Below are positions 36,686 to 45,705 of a stretch of 51,345 nucleotides of DNA, piece after piece. The notes beneath the pieces are model-generated. The model saw nothing but the letters and a program-made list of their open reading frames with translations, was not told the origin of the DNA and ran no database searches. Both the position numbers and the translations under genes were made by a program. Source of the DNA: Oscillatoria sp. FACHB-1407 (lineage in GTDB: Bacteria > Cyanobacteriota > Cyanobacteriia > Elainellales > Elainellaceae); contig NZ_JACJSA010000032.1 of assembly GCF_014697545.1 (NCBI RefSeq), positions 1 to 51,345 on the forward strand. The letters are read 5' to 3'. Numbering within the stretch: the first letter of the stretch is position 1; each line of letters starts with the position of its first letter.

Positions 36686-37381
36686 ATGAACCAATACATA
36701 ACCCTGGATACCCAGGACGGCAGTTTTCAATCCTATGTGGTTCGCCCAGATGACCTGCCAGCACCAGCGATTGTTGTCATTCAGGAGATCTTTGGTGTCA
36801 ATGCTGACATCCGAGACACCTGTCACGAACTTGCTTCGCAAGGATATATCGCCGTGAGTCCAGACTTGTTCTGGCGAATGGAACCAGGCGTTGATATGAC
36901 AGACCAATCCGAGGCTGAATGGAAAAAGGGCTTTGCTCTCTATACAGCTTTTGATTATGACGCTGGTGTCACAGACATTGCTTTAACAATGGAGATGGCG
37001 CGATCGCTGCCCGGTGCCAACGGAAAAGTTGGATTAATGGGCTACTGCCTTGGCGGTCTGATGACCTTTATCACAACAGCACACAAGGGTGCCGATGCTT
37101 CCGTTGTCTACTATGGTGGCAGCATGGAAAAGCACCTGGACGAAGCCACCAACATCAGGAATCCACTGCTGGTTCATTTAGGAGAAGAAGATGAGTACAT
37201 CTCCAAAGAGGCTCAAAAAGACATCATCGAAGCCCTGAAGGACAATGCGTCTACTCAGGTATTTACCTATCCAGGTTGTAAGCATGCCTTTACTCGACAC
37301 CGTGGCATCAACTACGACAAGGATGCAGCCACCCTGGCTAACGGTAGAACCGCTGACTTCTTCAAGTCACACCTCAAATAG
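36686..37381 (+). CDS. Dienelactone hydrolase family protein
   Basis: 231 aa. IQEIFGVN with Glu34, nucleophile Cys121 in MGYCLGG, Asp in GEEDEYIS and His in CKHAFTR, so the full dienelactone-hydrolase catalytic set is present. Length matches the family. It could hydrolyse lactones or dienelactones, though bacterial paralogues often have other substrates. Confidence 0.88.
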   Translation: MNQYITLDTQDGSFQSYVVRPDDLPAPAIVVIQEIFGVNADIRDTCHELASQGYIAVSPDLFWRMEPGVDMTDQSEAEWKKGFALYTAFDYDAGVTDIALTMEMARSLPGANGKVGLMGYCLGGLMTFITTAHKGADASVVYYGGSMEKHLDEATNIRNPLLVHLGEEDEYISKEAQKDIIEALKDNASTQVFTYPGCKHAFTRHRGINYDKDAATLANGRTADFFKSHLK

Positions 37382-37539
37382 GGAAATTTTGTTTCGCTTT
37401 TAATCGAGGGAGTTAGAGCGATATCACCCTTGATAAACTGACGGACTAGTTTGCAAAGGGCATTGTATGCGATCGCATCAGTGAGGAAATTATCGCTTCG
37501 ACATTCAATGAGATCAACAAACACAAAGGAGAGCACGTT

Positions 37540-38361
37540 ATGAACCAATTTACCCTCAAAAACGGGATACGCCTGCTTCTGCTCGTCACACTCTTTTTAG
37601 GAACCACGATTATCACTTCTTTAGGAGCCACCATGAATCCTGCAAGCGCACAAGATATCAAGCCCACCATCGTCCTTGTCCATGGCGCTTTTGCTGAGTC
37701 TTCCAGTTGGAACGGTGTATTGTCTCAACTGATTCCGAAAGGGTATCCAACGGTTGCTGTCGCGAATCCTCTGCGTGGAGTTCAAAGTGATGCAGACTAC
37801 GTCGCCAGCGTCCTCAAGGGTATCGAAGGTGCCATTGTGCTGGTTGGGCACTCCTATGGAGGTGCGGTGATTACCAATGCGGTCAATGACAACAGCAACG
37901 TGAAGGCACTGGTCTACGTTGCCGGTTTTGCGCCTGATACAGGCGAGACTGCCGCTGAACTCTCAGGGCGTTATCCCGGAGGCACACTCGGACCAACACT
38001 CGCGCCGCCCGTCGAGTTGCCTGATGGTGGCAAGGATCTCTACATTCAGCAGGACAAGTTCCATGCCCAGTTTGCCGCAGATGTGCCCGCCAGTGAAGCG
38101 CAGTTGATGGCGAGCACACAGCGTCCAGTCACAGAAGCCGCGTTGAACGAAGCCTCTGGTGCGCCTGCATGGAAGTCTATCCCGTCCTGGTTTATCTATG
38201 GCGATCGCGACTTAAACATTCCCGCTGCCGCACAGGCTTTCATGGCAAACCGTACTAACTCAAAGGAGACGGTTGCTGTGAGTGGTGCGTCACATGTGGT
38301 GATGGTTTCTCATCCAGATGCCGTTACTGAAATTATTGAACACGCGGCGATCGCTCAGTAA
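37540..38361 (+). CDS. Exported alpha/beta hydrolase
   Basis: 273 aa. Hydrophobic signal segment (about 10-30) with a likely cleavage after ASA (residue 37). HGAFAESSSW oxyanion loop, nucleophile Ser105 in VGHSYGG, Asp in YGDRDLNIP and His in SGASHVVMVSHPD. Resembles the EstC-like/PhzO-type small hydrolases. GGAG upstream of the ATG. Probably periplasmic. Confidence 0.85.
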   Translation: MNQFTLKNGIRLLLLVTLFLGTTIITSLGATMNPASAQDIKPTIVLVHGAFAESSSWNGVLSQLIPKGYPTVAVANPLRGVQSDADYVASVLKGIEGAIVLVGHSYGGAVITNAVNDNSNVKALVYVAGFAPDTGETAAELSGRYPGGTLGPTLAPPVELPDGGKDLYIQQDKFHAQFAADVPASEAQLMASTQRPVTEAALNEASGAPAWKSIPSWFIYGDRDLNIPAAAQAFMANRTNSKETVAVSGASHVVMVSHPDAVTEIIEHAAIAQ

Positions 38362-38435
38362 AACGTGTGGGTAATGTTTCAAAGCTGTGGATCTGAGACA
38401 AAATTAGAGATAGTCTAATTACCCTCATCCTACCC

Positions 38436-38714
38436 ATGGTTTTAGAGCCGATTCACTGCCCCAGTTGTAATAACACCAACATCGTCAAACATGGAAAATC
38501 ACCTGAAGGCAAACAACGATATAAGTGCCGCAACCGTGATTGCCCACGTTCTACGTTTCTATTGCAATACACCTATCAAGGACATTTACCAGAGGTTAAG
38601 CGCAAGATTAGCGACATGGCAGTGAACGGGAGTGGCATTCGAGATACTGCACGGGTGCTTAACGTTAGCCCAACAACAGTGATTGAAGAATTAAAAAAAA
38701 GAATGGTCTCTTGA
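38436..38714 (+). CDS. insA: IS1 InsA-like protein
   Basis: 92 aa. Zinc-finger CPSCNNTNIVKHGKSPEGKQ followed by YKCRNRDC and a helix-turn-helix (IRDTARVLNVSPTTVIEELK), the IS1 InsA layout. The frame ends shortly after a run of eight A residues (38693-38700), where the shift into the InsB frame takes place. Confidence 0.85.
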   Translation: MVLEPIHCPSCNNTNIVKHGKSPEGKQRYKCRNRDCPRSTFLLQYTYQGHLPEVKRKISDMAVNGSGIRDTARVLNVSPTTVIEELKKRMVS

Positions 38715-39180
38715 ATCAGTCAATCAACCGGTGTTGGAGCAAGTGGAGAACGGCTTAGAAGCGGTCATGGTGGTGAGGGTGGATGAGGTTGAAATGGATG
38801 AAATGTGGAGCTTTGTGGGGTTTAAAGAACAACAACGTTGGTTGTGGTCTGCCCTTGACCATCGAAGTGGCAAGATGTTGGCTTACGTGTTAGCACCGCA
38901 TGAAGATAGTGCTTTACTGAAGCTCAAAGCGTTGTTGCAACCGTTTGGGTTAACTCACTTTTATACCGATGCATGGGGTGCTTATTTACGATTGCTTGAC
39001 TCACATCACCACACGGTCGGTAAAGCAAACACACAGAAGATTGAACGCAAGCATTTGACGTTGAGGACACGGATTAAGCGATTAGCGCGTAAAACGATTT
39101 GTTTTTCCAAATCGATTCAGTTACATGACATTGTGATTGGATTGTTTATCAACCGATATGAGTTTGGGCGAACTATTTGA
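38698..39180 (+). CDS. insB: IS1 InsB-like DDE transposase part
   Basis: The frame is open from 38695, directly at the A8 tract, so it should be fused to InsA by slippage. A free-standing start would be at 38731. It contains the catalytic VEMDEMWSFVG (Asp), YTDAWGAY (Asp) and IERKHLTLRTRIKRLARKT (Glu). Joining the frames needs a net +1 (or -2) shift, unlike the -1 at A6C in classical IS1, so transcriptional slippage on A8 is plausible. Confidence 0.8.
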   Translation, partial: KEWSLESVNQPVLEQVENGLEAVMVVRVDEVEMDEMWSFVGFKEQQRWLWSALDHRSGKMLAYVLAPHEDSALLKLKALLQPFGLTHFYTDAWGAYLRLLDSHHHTVGKANTQKIERKHLTLRTRIKRLARKTICFSKSIQLHDIVIGLFINRYEFGRTI

Positions 39181-39191
39181 GTGATCCACAG

Positions 39192-39504
39192 ATCTAGAAC
39201 ACTACCAGCCACATTCAGGACATTGCATTGATCTCACCCTGACTTCATATTCTCATTATGCAACGCCGAAAAAGTTATCGGTTTGGCGATTCGGATATGT
39301 AGTTTACATAGAAGTGAATGGCTTTACGAGAGATAGGGCTATGATCTGTAAAAAGGAACAATGATTGATGATAGATGAAACCTAATCGGGTCGAGGCAGC
39401 GGAATGAAATTTCTAGTGTTTCTCTTAACGTTGCTTGCATCCGCTGAACGTGATCGTTAGCAGACTCAACTAACACTTCCAAACATGAATTTGAGGCTCA
39501 CACA
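39192..39504. other. Gene-free spacer upstream of nitrilase gene
   Basis: About 310 bp with no convincing ORF or RNA gene. It presumably holds the promoter of the nitrilase-like gene. The remote AAGGAACAATG at 39352 leads to no useful frame. Confidence 0.5.
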
Positions 39505-40242
39505 ATGAAAATTAGTGCCGTCCAGTTCCGCCCTGTTTCAGGTAACATCGTGTCGAACATGGCGAAGCATTTAGAATTCATTGAGCTTGCCGTTACCCAA
39601 GATGCTGACTTGATTTTCTTTTCAGAGTTATCTCTTACAGGTTACGAACCGCACCTTGCCAAGTCATTCGCATCCAGCAAGAGTGCTCCCTGCCTCGACA
39701 TATTTCAGCAGTGTAGTGATAGACACAATATTATAATCGGAGTAGGCTTACCCATCTCGACAGGATCTCAGGTGCAGATCGGCATGATTTGGTTTACACC
39801 AAACGCACCTCGTCAGACCTATGCAAAGCAGCAGTTGCACCCTGACGAGATCTCTTTCTTCGTGCAGGGTGATAAGCAACTTATACTCAGAACAGCTACC
39901 CACATATTTGCTCCAGCAATCTGCTACGAATCACTCCAGCAAAGTCACGCCGATCACGCTGCCAATCTAGGCGCAGACGTTTATCTGGCGAGTGTAGCCA
40001 AACCTGCGGGCGGAATGGCTAAAGCCATGCTGCATTATGCTGCGATCGCTCGACAGCACAAGATGTACGTGCTCATGGCTAATTGCATCGGACCATGCGA
40101 TAACTTTGTTAGCGGTGGACAGTCGGCTGTCTGGAACAAGCAAGGAGAATTGCTCGTGCAGATGGATAGCGAATCGGAGGGGATAGTAATGATGGATACG
40201 ATTAGCAACCAAGCAGCCTGCCTGCGATGCATGACACTGTAG
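39505..40242 (+). CDS. Carbon-nitrogen hydrolase (nitrilase superfamily)
   Basis: 245 aa with the Glu-Lys-Cys catalytic set: Glu41 in FFSELSLTGYEP, Lys108 in YAKQQLHPDE and Cys140 in APAICYESL. The superfamily cleaves nitriles, amides or carbamoyl groups. The short length and ICYE motif resemble carbamoyl-putrescine/beta-ureidopropionase-like amidases more than true nitrilases. It is isolated between the IS1 element and the RND region. Confidence 0.85.
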   Translation: MKISAVQFRPVSGNIVSNMAKHLEFIELAVTQDADLIFFSELSLTGYEPHLAKSFASSKSAPCLDIFQQCSDRHNIIIGVGLPISTGSQVQIGMIWFTPNAPRQTYAKQQLHPDEISFFVQGDKQLILRTATHIFAPAICYESLQQSHADHAANLGADVYLASVAKPAGGMAKAMLHYAAIARQHKMYVLMANCIGPCDNFVSGGQSAVWNKQGELLVQMDSESEGIVMMDTISNQAACLRCMTL

Positions 40243-40699
40243 CCCTGAGAACTGCAACCGAACTGGTGGGAGCGGAGTTCTGTTTTGAGGGAGATCACTA
40301 CCCTCTGATGTTGCCGCCATTGGAGGGTGAGGGGACTGAGGAGAGCCAGGCTCAACGATTAGAGCAGATGAGCCGCAAGACCCAGTTGTGGTGTGATGAG
40401 GTGCCGTTTTGAGGAGTGAAGGGGGCGATCGCTTGGGGAAGGGCATTGCAGATGACTCCCTCTGTTGCCCTGTGTACCTTAACAGCCTGTGCCTTTACGG
40501 TCTTTTGGGGTGGAGGAGCGATCGCCTGAGTTGTTCTGGGCAGTGGAAGTGAGGGTGATGAGCAGATCTCAGAGCACGTTTGAGAGGAGGAGCGATCGCA
40601 GTGATAAACCGATTCATTTTTACCCTTGAGTGATTGTTAGTTGAAAAGCTTTAGAGTTCGTTGGCTTTCTCCGCAGCCAGTGTTTTAACGCTTGTTGTC
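40243..40699. other. Spacer between nitrilase gene and the RND region
   Basis: About 460 bp with many GATCGC sites and no confident gene on the plus strand; a 61-codon plus-strand frame (40227-40412) overlaps the nitrilase end and has no recognisable domain. On the minus strand it lies downstream of a MerR-type promoter at 40700-40731 and holds a 40-codon frame (40495-40617). Confidence 0.5.
40495..40617 (-). CDS. Possible 40-aa His-rich small protein
   Basis: MNRFITAIAPPLKRALRSAH followed by HPHFHCPEQ and a basic tail. The cluster HHPHFHC could bind metal. It is 83 bp downstream of a MerR-type promoter on the same strand. There is only a weak purine-rich stretch (AAGGGTAAAA) upstream of the ATG, and two GCGATCGC-type sites lie inside, so coding capacity is uncertain. 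Confidence 0.25.
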   Translation of the reverse strand: MNRFITAIAPPLKRALRSAHHPHFHCPEQLRRSLLHPKRP

Positions 40700-40731
40700 A
40701 TCCTAAAGTGTCTAGTTGGCTAGAGAGTCAA
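40700..40731 (-). promoter_or_regulatory. MerR-type promoter beyond the RND stop codon
   Basis: -35 TTGACT (40726-40731), 20-bp spacer with dyad CTCTAGCCAACTAGA, -10 TAGGAT (40700-40705), reading leftward. Same geometry as the sites before merR, the RND operon and the copper operon. It begins six bases beyond the stop of the RND gene and has no recognised gene downstream. Confidence 0.6.
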
Positions 40732-40736
40732 GCCTG

Positions 40737-43700
40737 TTAAATCTTCTCATCGACAACATGAATTGAGTGCGATCGCATCCATCGCTCTCGAATTTTGCCA
40801 ATCACAATGTAGAGAACTGGCACAACAAATAGGCTCAGAAATGTAGTGACAAAGGTGCCCCCAAAGACGGCGGTGCCTAAAGATAGACGACTGGCTGAAC
40901 CTGCTCCGGTGGGAAACAGCATTGGGTAAGCACCTAATAAAGCGGCGATCGCAGTCATCAGAATGGGACGCAAACGATCTTGAGAGGCTTCAATAATGGC
41001 TTTGGTGAGGGGTAGCCCTTGCGATCGCAACTGGTTGGCAAATTCCACCATGAGGATCGAGTTTTTGCTGGCGAGTCCAACCAGCATCAATAAACCAACT
41101 TGACAATAAATGTCGTTATACAACCCACGCATCCATTGCACCGATAATGCACCTAATACGGCTAAAGGAACGGACAGCATGATGATCAGCGGATCAACAA
41201 AGTTGTTGTATTGAGCCGCGAGAACGAGGAAGACGAAGAACACCCCTAAGCCAAAGATGAGGGGGGCTTTCCCACCAGATTCCAATTCTTCTAACGAAAT
41301 CCCAGACCACTCAAATCCCATGTTGGCAGGAATGACCTCAGCCGCCAGTTGCTCCATGAGTTTGATCGCTTGCCCAGAACTATAGCCGGGAGCCGCAGCC
41401 CCGTTAATTTCAATGGCCCGATGCAGATTGTAGTGGTTAATGGTTTGCGGTCCTGTGGTGGATGTGATTGTCACCAGATTGCTGAGGGGAATCATTTCTC
41501 CCTGGTGCGATCGCACATACAACTGACCGATATCTTCTGGATTGGAGCGAAACTGCTGGTCTGCCTGGACATAAACCCGATAGGTGCGACCAAAGGCGTT
41601 GAAATCATTGACATAGCGGGAACCAATGTAGGCTTGTAATGTACTGTAGATTTCCTCAACGGGCACCTGGAGGGCTTCTGCTTTATTGCGATCGACCTCA
41701 ATTTGTAACTGCGGGGCATTAGCGGTGTAGGTGCTAAAGACTCCCTGTAATCCAGGGGCTTGGTTGGCACGAGTCAGCAGTTCCATCTTGATGTGATCGA
41801 GCGTGCTGATGTCGCTGTTGCTCCGGTCGCCCCGATCCTGCAACTGAAAGACAAACCCTCCCGTACTGCCCAGGCTGGGAATGGTGGGAGGATTGACTGC
41901 TAGGACTGGCGCTTCGGGAATGCCCATCAACGGTCCCTGTACCCGGCTCAAGATCGCAGAGACGGATTGTTCTGGCGATTGCCGTTCATTCCAGGGTTTG
42001 AGTGGAGCAAACATTAATCCTCGATTGGGCGTATTGCCGCTAAAGCCAACGCCGCCCATCGCAAACGTGCCTTGAATCTCTGGCTCTTGGAGTAAGATTT
42101 GCTCTGCCTGGGTAACAATCTGCCGCGTGTAGTTGAGGGATGCGCCATCGGATGCCTGAATCAGGTTGATAAAGTATCCCTGGTCTTCCTGTGGCAGAAA
42201 TGCTTTGGGGACTTTCAGATAAAGCCCTACTGTCAACACCAGTGAGGCAATGAACAGCAGCATCACCACTTGTTTAAATCGGGTGAGAATTTGGAGCGAT
42301 CGCTGATACCTCCGTCGTAGCCAGTTGAGAAACCCATTGATTCGCTTGGCTAACCAACCGAGAATGCCATGGGGTCTTTCCTGTTCCCGTAATAGGAGTG
42401 CAGACAGGGCGGGGGTGAGGGTTAAGGCATTGAATGTAGAGATGGCGATCGAGAAGGTAATGGTTAGAGCAAATTGCTTGTAGAGTTGTCCTGCTGTTCC
42501 CGGCAAGAAGCCTACGGGAATGAAGACTGCCATCAGTACAATTCCACTGGCAATGACTGAGCTAAATAACTCTCGCATCGCTTCTGCGGTGGCTCGAATG
42601 GGACTTAAGCCCTTCTCTTGAATCAATCGAGTTACATCTTCTGCAACCACAATTGCATCATCCACTACCATTCCTGTTGCCAGTGTTAGACCAAACAACG
42701 TGAGACTATTGAGCGAAAAATCAAACAGTTTGACGAAGGCAAATGTACCAATCAATGACACAGGAATAGTTACAGCAGGAATGATAGTTGTTCGCCAGTC
42801 TTGCAGAAAAATGAAGATGACTAGAATCACCAAACCGACGGATTGGAAAAGCGTGATCACAACTTCTTGAAAGGAGGCTTCAACAAAGCGAGAGGAATCG
42901 TAGGGAATCTCGTAGGTTAAACTCGGTGGAAAGTTTTGTGCCAGTTCCTGCATCTCTGCTTTGACGGCTTTCGCAATCTCCAAAGCATTACTACCCGGAA
43001 TTTGGAGAATCTGGTAGCCAACGGCGACATGTCCTTTGTAGCTGGCAAACGTACTGTAGTTTTCGGCTCCTAATTCAGCCCGTCCGACATCTTTTAGCTT
43101 GACGGTGGTTCCATCCGAATTGGCGTTGAGGATCAGGTTTTCAAACTCACTGGCTTCTTTCAAGCGACCATCGGTTTGTAAGTCGATTTGATACAGTTGT
43201 CCATCGGGGGTAGGGGGTTGTCCAATACTGCCAATCCCTAACTGTAAATTTTGTTGGTTCAGGGCAGTAATCACATCCTGAGCGGTCAGGCTACGGCTGG
43301 CTAACTGTTGGGGATCAAGCCAAATTCGCATGGCATAACGGCGATCGCCAAATGCAACAACCTGACCCACACCTGGAATACGCCGCAGGGAATCTAAGAC
43401 ATACAAATCCGCATAGTTGCTAATAAAGGTGTCGTCGTAGCGGTCATCTTCGCTGTAAAGTGCCATTGCCAGAACGATCGCACTGGATTGTTTAGAAACC
43501 GTCACCCCTGTTTGTTGCACAACTTCGGGTAACTGAGGTTCCGCTTGCAGCACTCGATTCTGTACATCCGAGTTCGCTACATTCAGGTCATACCCTTGCT
43601 GAAACGTGATCACAATCCGACTGGTGCCATCGTTACTGCTGGTGGAACTGATGTAGCGCATCCCTTCCACCCCATTAATTTGCCGCTCTAATACGGTAGT

Positions 43701-43886
43701 CACAGTATCTTCAACGACTTGAGCACTAGCACCGACATAGTTTGCACTCACCACAATTTGCGGTGGACTAATATCAGGGTACTGCTCAATTGGTAACGCT
43801 GGAATGCTGATCAGCCCAACAATGAGAATGACCAGGGCACAAACGATCGCAAAGACGGGTTTCTTGATGAAAAAATTGACAAACAT
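40737..43886 (-). CDS. RND efflux transporter, inner-membrane pump (AcrB/HAE1-like)
   Basis: 1049 aa, the usual AcrB length. N-terminal TM (KKPVFAIVCALVILIVGL), RND motifs in TM4 (LATGMVVDDAIVVAED, with the two proton-relay Asp) and TM10 (VGLASKNSILMVEFA, with the Lys partner), plus the porter-domain duplication. It exports hydrophobic compounds from the inner membrane or periplasm using the proton gradient, together with a membrane-fusion protein (next gene) and an outer-membrane channel not encoded here. The Asp-Asp and Lys pattern indicates the HAE1 drug class rather than heavy-metal CusA, although the operon has a MerR-type promoter. Confidence 0.92.
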   Translation of the reverse strand: MFVNFFIKKPVFAIVCALVILIVGLISIPALPIEQYPDISPPQIVVSANYVGASAQVVEDTVTTVLERQINGVEGMRYISSTSSNDGTSRIVITFQQGYDLNVANSDVQNRVLQAEPQLPEVVQQTGVTVSKQSSAIVLAMALYSEDDRYDDTFISNYADLYVLDSLRRIPGVGQVVAFGDRRYAMRIWLDPQQLASRSLTAQDVITALNQQNLQLGIGSIGQPPTPDGQLYQIDLQTDGRLKEASEFENLILNANSDGTTVKLKDVGRAELGAENYSTFASYKGHVAVGYQILQIPGSNALEIAKAVKAEMQELAQNFPPSLTYEIPYDSSRFVEASFQEVVITLFQSVGLVILVIFIFLQDWRTTIIPAVTIPVSLIGTFAFVKLFDFSLNSLTLFGLTLATGMVVDDAIVVAEDVTRLIQEKGLSPIRATAEAMRELFSSVIASGIVLMAVFIPVGFLPGTAGQLYKQFALTITFSIAISTFNALTLTPALSALLLREQERPHGILGWLAKRINGFLNWLRRRYQRSLQILTRFKQVVMLLFIASLVLTVGLYLKVPKAFLPQEDQGYFINLIQASDGASLNYTRQIVTQAEQILLQEPEIQGTFAMGGVGFSGNTPNRGLMFAPLKPWNERQSPEQSVSAILSRVQGPLMGIPEAPVLAVNPPTIPSLGSTGGFVFQLQDRGDRSNSDISTLDHIKMELLTRANQAPGLQGVFSTYTANAPQLQIEVDRNKAEALQVPVEEIYSTLQAYIGSRYVNDFNAFGRTYRVYVQADQQFRSNPEDIGQLYVRSHQGEMIPLSNLVTITSTTGPQTINHYNLHRAIEINGAAAPGYSSGQAIKLMEQLAAEVIPANMGFEWSGISLEELESGGKAPLIFGLGVFFVFLVLAAQYNNFVDPLIIMLSVPLAVLGALSVQWMRGLYNDIYCQVGLLMLVGLASKNSILMVEFANQLRSQGLPLTKAIIEASQDRLRPILMTAIAALLGAYPMLFPTGAGSASRLSLGTAVFGGTFVTTFLSLFVVPVLYIVIGKIRERWMRSHSIHVVDEKI

Positions 43887-43890
43887 AAAA

Positions 43891-45177
43891 CTACTCCAGC
43901 GCGATCGCCATTCCTTCTCTCAATGCAAATAGATTGGACGTAATTACCTTCTCTCCTGGCTCCAATCCGCTCAGGGCTTGGTATTCGTTGTCCTCAATGC
44001 CGCCCAGTTCTACTAATCGTTGCCGCGCCACAAATCCGGTTTCTGAGGGTTCAGCTACAAACACAAAGGTTTCTCCACCTAAACGGGCGATCGCAGTCGT
44101 GGGCACTTGCACTCCAGTTCGTTGATTTTGGACAACACTGGTTCTGACAAACTGATCGGTTCGCAGTTGTCCATTGGTGTTATTAAGCAGAGCTTTTACC
44201 AAAACAGACTGAGTTGCACCAGCCGTATTGGGGGCAATGAAGACGATCTGACTCGTTCCTAAACGATTTCCCTGCCCGTCTGTCACATCAACTGAACTAC
44301 CCATCCGAAGACGTGATGCCTGTTCCGCTGGAACTGAAAAATTGACTTCAAGTTGATCATTTTCTGCAATGGTGAGCAGCGATGTAGACGTATCCACAAA
44401 ATCTCCTATCTTCACAGGAATGTCGCCCACCACACCTGCAAACGGAGCTGTAATCTGGAAGTACTGAAGCTGTACCTGCTGTTCTTGAATGCGTGCCTGT
44501 GCCTCTTGAACGGCTTTCTCTGCCCGAACCACAGATGCGCGTTGCGCCTGAATCTGTTGATCAATGGCTTGTAGGCTGGCTCTGGCAACCTCCAACCGAC
44601 TGGCGTATTGATCTCGCGTTTGGGCAGAAACCGCTCCTTCACGGGCAAGTGATGCATAGCGATCGTGTTCAACCTGGCTCAATTCCATCTCTGCAACTTT
44701 GGATAACCGCTCTGCTTGCAGCGATCGCAACACCGCATTGGCATTATCCACATTCGCCTGTGCTGAAGCCACACTCGCATAGGCACTGTTGACTACCGCT
44801 TGCTGTTCAGACGGATCGATTTGAATCAACACTGCCCCAGCCCCTACCCGTTGTCCGGGAGTTACGAGAATGCGGGTAATTTGACCTTGAGTGCGGGGAC
44901 GTAGTGTGACAGAACGGCGAGATTGCAGATTAGCGACAAATTCTGACCGCTCCTCAATTGTTTCTGCCTGTAATGTGATGGTTTGCACAGGCATCGGAGG
45001 CTGTTGCGCCGTTGCAGTGGATTGATCCACTGAAGCCAGCCCACGCCACCAGGCAAATCCGCCACCACCCAATAGCAACATCATAAGGAGTAACCAGAAG
45101 GGCACTTTCCATCCTGCTCGCTTTGGCAGGGGTTGAGCAGCATTCTGAGCAGACATTGAAAGTTCAGATGATTTCAT
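43891..45177 (-). CDS. RND membrane-fusion protein (AcrA/HlyD-like)
   Basis: 428 aa. One TM helix (about 25-45), lipoyl/barrel-sandwich half (SVTLRPRTQGQITRILVTPG), long alpha-hairpin (about 135-245, coiled coil), second lipoyl half (YFQITAPFAGVVGDIPVKIG) and beta-barrel domain. It lies 4 bp upstream of the pump gene and links the pump to an outer-membrane channel. The start is 3 bp past the stop of the preceding small gene, so coupled translation is likely. Confidence 0.92.
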   Translation of the reverse strand: MKSSELSMSAQNAAQPLPKRAGWKVPFWLLLMMLLLGGGGFAWWRGLASVDQSTATAQQPPMPVQTITLQAETIEERSEFVANLQSRRSVTLRPRTQGQITRILVTPGQRVGAGAVLIQIDPSEQQAVVNSAYASVASAQANVDNANAVLRSLQAERLSKVAEMELSQVEHDRYASLAREGAVSAQTRDQYASRLEVARASLQAIDQQIQAQRASVVRAEKAVQEAQARIQEQQVQLQYFQITAPFAGVVGDIPVKIGDFVDTSTSLLTIAENDQLEVNFSVPAEQASRLRMGSSVDVTDGQGNRLGTSQIVFIAPNTAGATQSVLVKALLNNTNGQLRTDQFVRTSVVQNQRTGVQVPTTAIARLGGETFVFVAEPSETGFVARQRLVELGGIEDNEYQALSGLEPGEKVITSNLFALREGMAIALE

Positions 45178-45180
45178 GGT

Positions 45181-45543
45181 TTACCACCGCTCAATCAAAA
45201 GTGGATTGACATAATCAGACATACTTTCAACGGACTTGGGTTGAGCATAGTAATGCTGATCAATCCAGGCACGAACTTCTTCTTCAGATAGGGCATGAAA
45301 GCGAGTTCCCGTCAGCGGATCATCAATCACCCACCAGGTATTGCCGTTGCGATCGGTCTTCTGCCAAATGAATGGCTCTGAACTGCCTATCAGGGCATGG
45401 GCGATCGCTCTTGCTGCCTGATTTAACCATTGATTAGCGTCCTCAAATCGGAGTCGAAAGCCATCAGAATTGTTAGAAGGTATCCATTCTTGTGCCTGAC
45501 GAGTTTGAAACGGATCAGAATGTGGACTGGGAACAATTGTCAT
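45181..45543 (-). CDS. Hypothetical 120-aa protein, first gene of the RND operon
   Basis: The start is set at 45543 because GGAG lies eight bases upstream and because the promoter at 45632-45663 would begin transcription downstream of any longer ORF start. The protein has no signal peptide or TM. Visible patterns are DPFQTRQAQEWI, ANQWLNQAARAIAHALI and a Trp-rich core (FIWQKTDRNGNTWWVIDDPL). I do not recognise a family. Position before the fusion protein suggests an efflux-associated or metal/redox-sensing role, which is inference. Confidence 0.6.
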   Translation of the reverse strand: MTIVPSPHSDPFQTRQAQEWIPSNNSDGFRLRFEDANQWLNQAARAIAHALIGSSEPFIWQKTDRNGNTWWVIDDPLTGTRFHALSEEEVRAWIDQHYYAQPKSVESMSDYVNPLLIERW

Positions 45544-45631
45544 TGGGGAATCTCCAGTATTTAAATGTTGAAATTCTGTAGTGTGAAATTGGAGTTCAGC
45601 AGTGATTGGACTCTCCCTTTCACTGAAATTC

Positions 45632-45663
45632 AGCGTAGATTCTCCGGCTAACTGGAGAGTCAA
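45632..45663 (-). promoter_or_regulatory. MerR-type promoter of the RND operon
   Basis: -35 TTGACT (45658-45663), 20-bp spacer with dyad CTCCAGTTAGCCGGAG, -10 TACGCT (45632-45637). The overlong spacer with central dyad is the classic target of MerR-family activators. Confidence 0.7.
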
Positions 45664-45705
45664 TAGAAATAACAAAAAATCTATGACAGTCTTCAATCAG
45701 TTATG

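Larger units (their letters stand above)
38385..39191 (+). mobile_element. IS1-family insertion sequence, about 0.8 kb
   Basis: Carries InsA- and InsB-like frames. Short inverted termini share CTGTGGATC (38385-38393) and GATCCACAG (39183-39191). The true ends may extend a few bases further; no matching target duplication was found. Confidence 0.75.

Noticed and set aside
40227-40412. 61-codon plus-strand frame overlapping the nitrilase end
   Set aside because: No Shine-Dalgarno and no recognised domain; could be a relic but cannot be supported.
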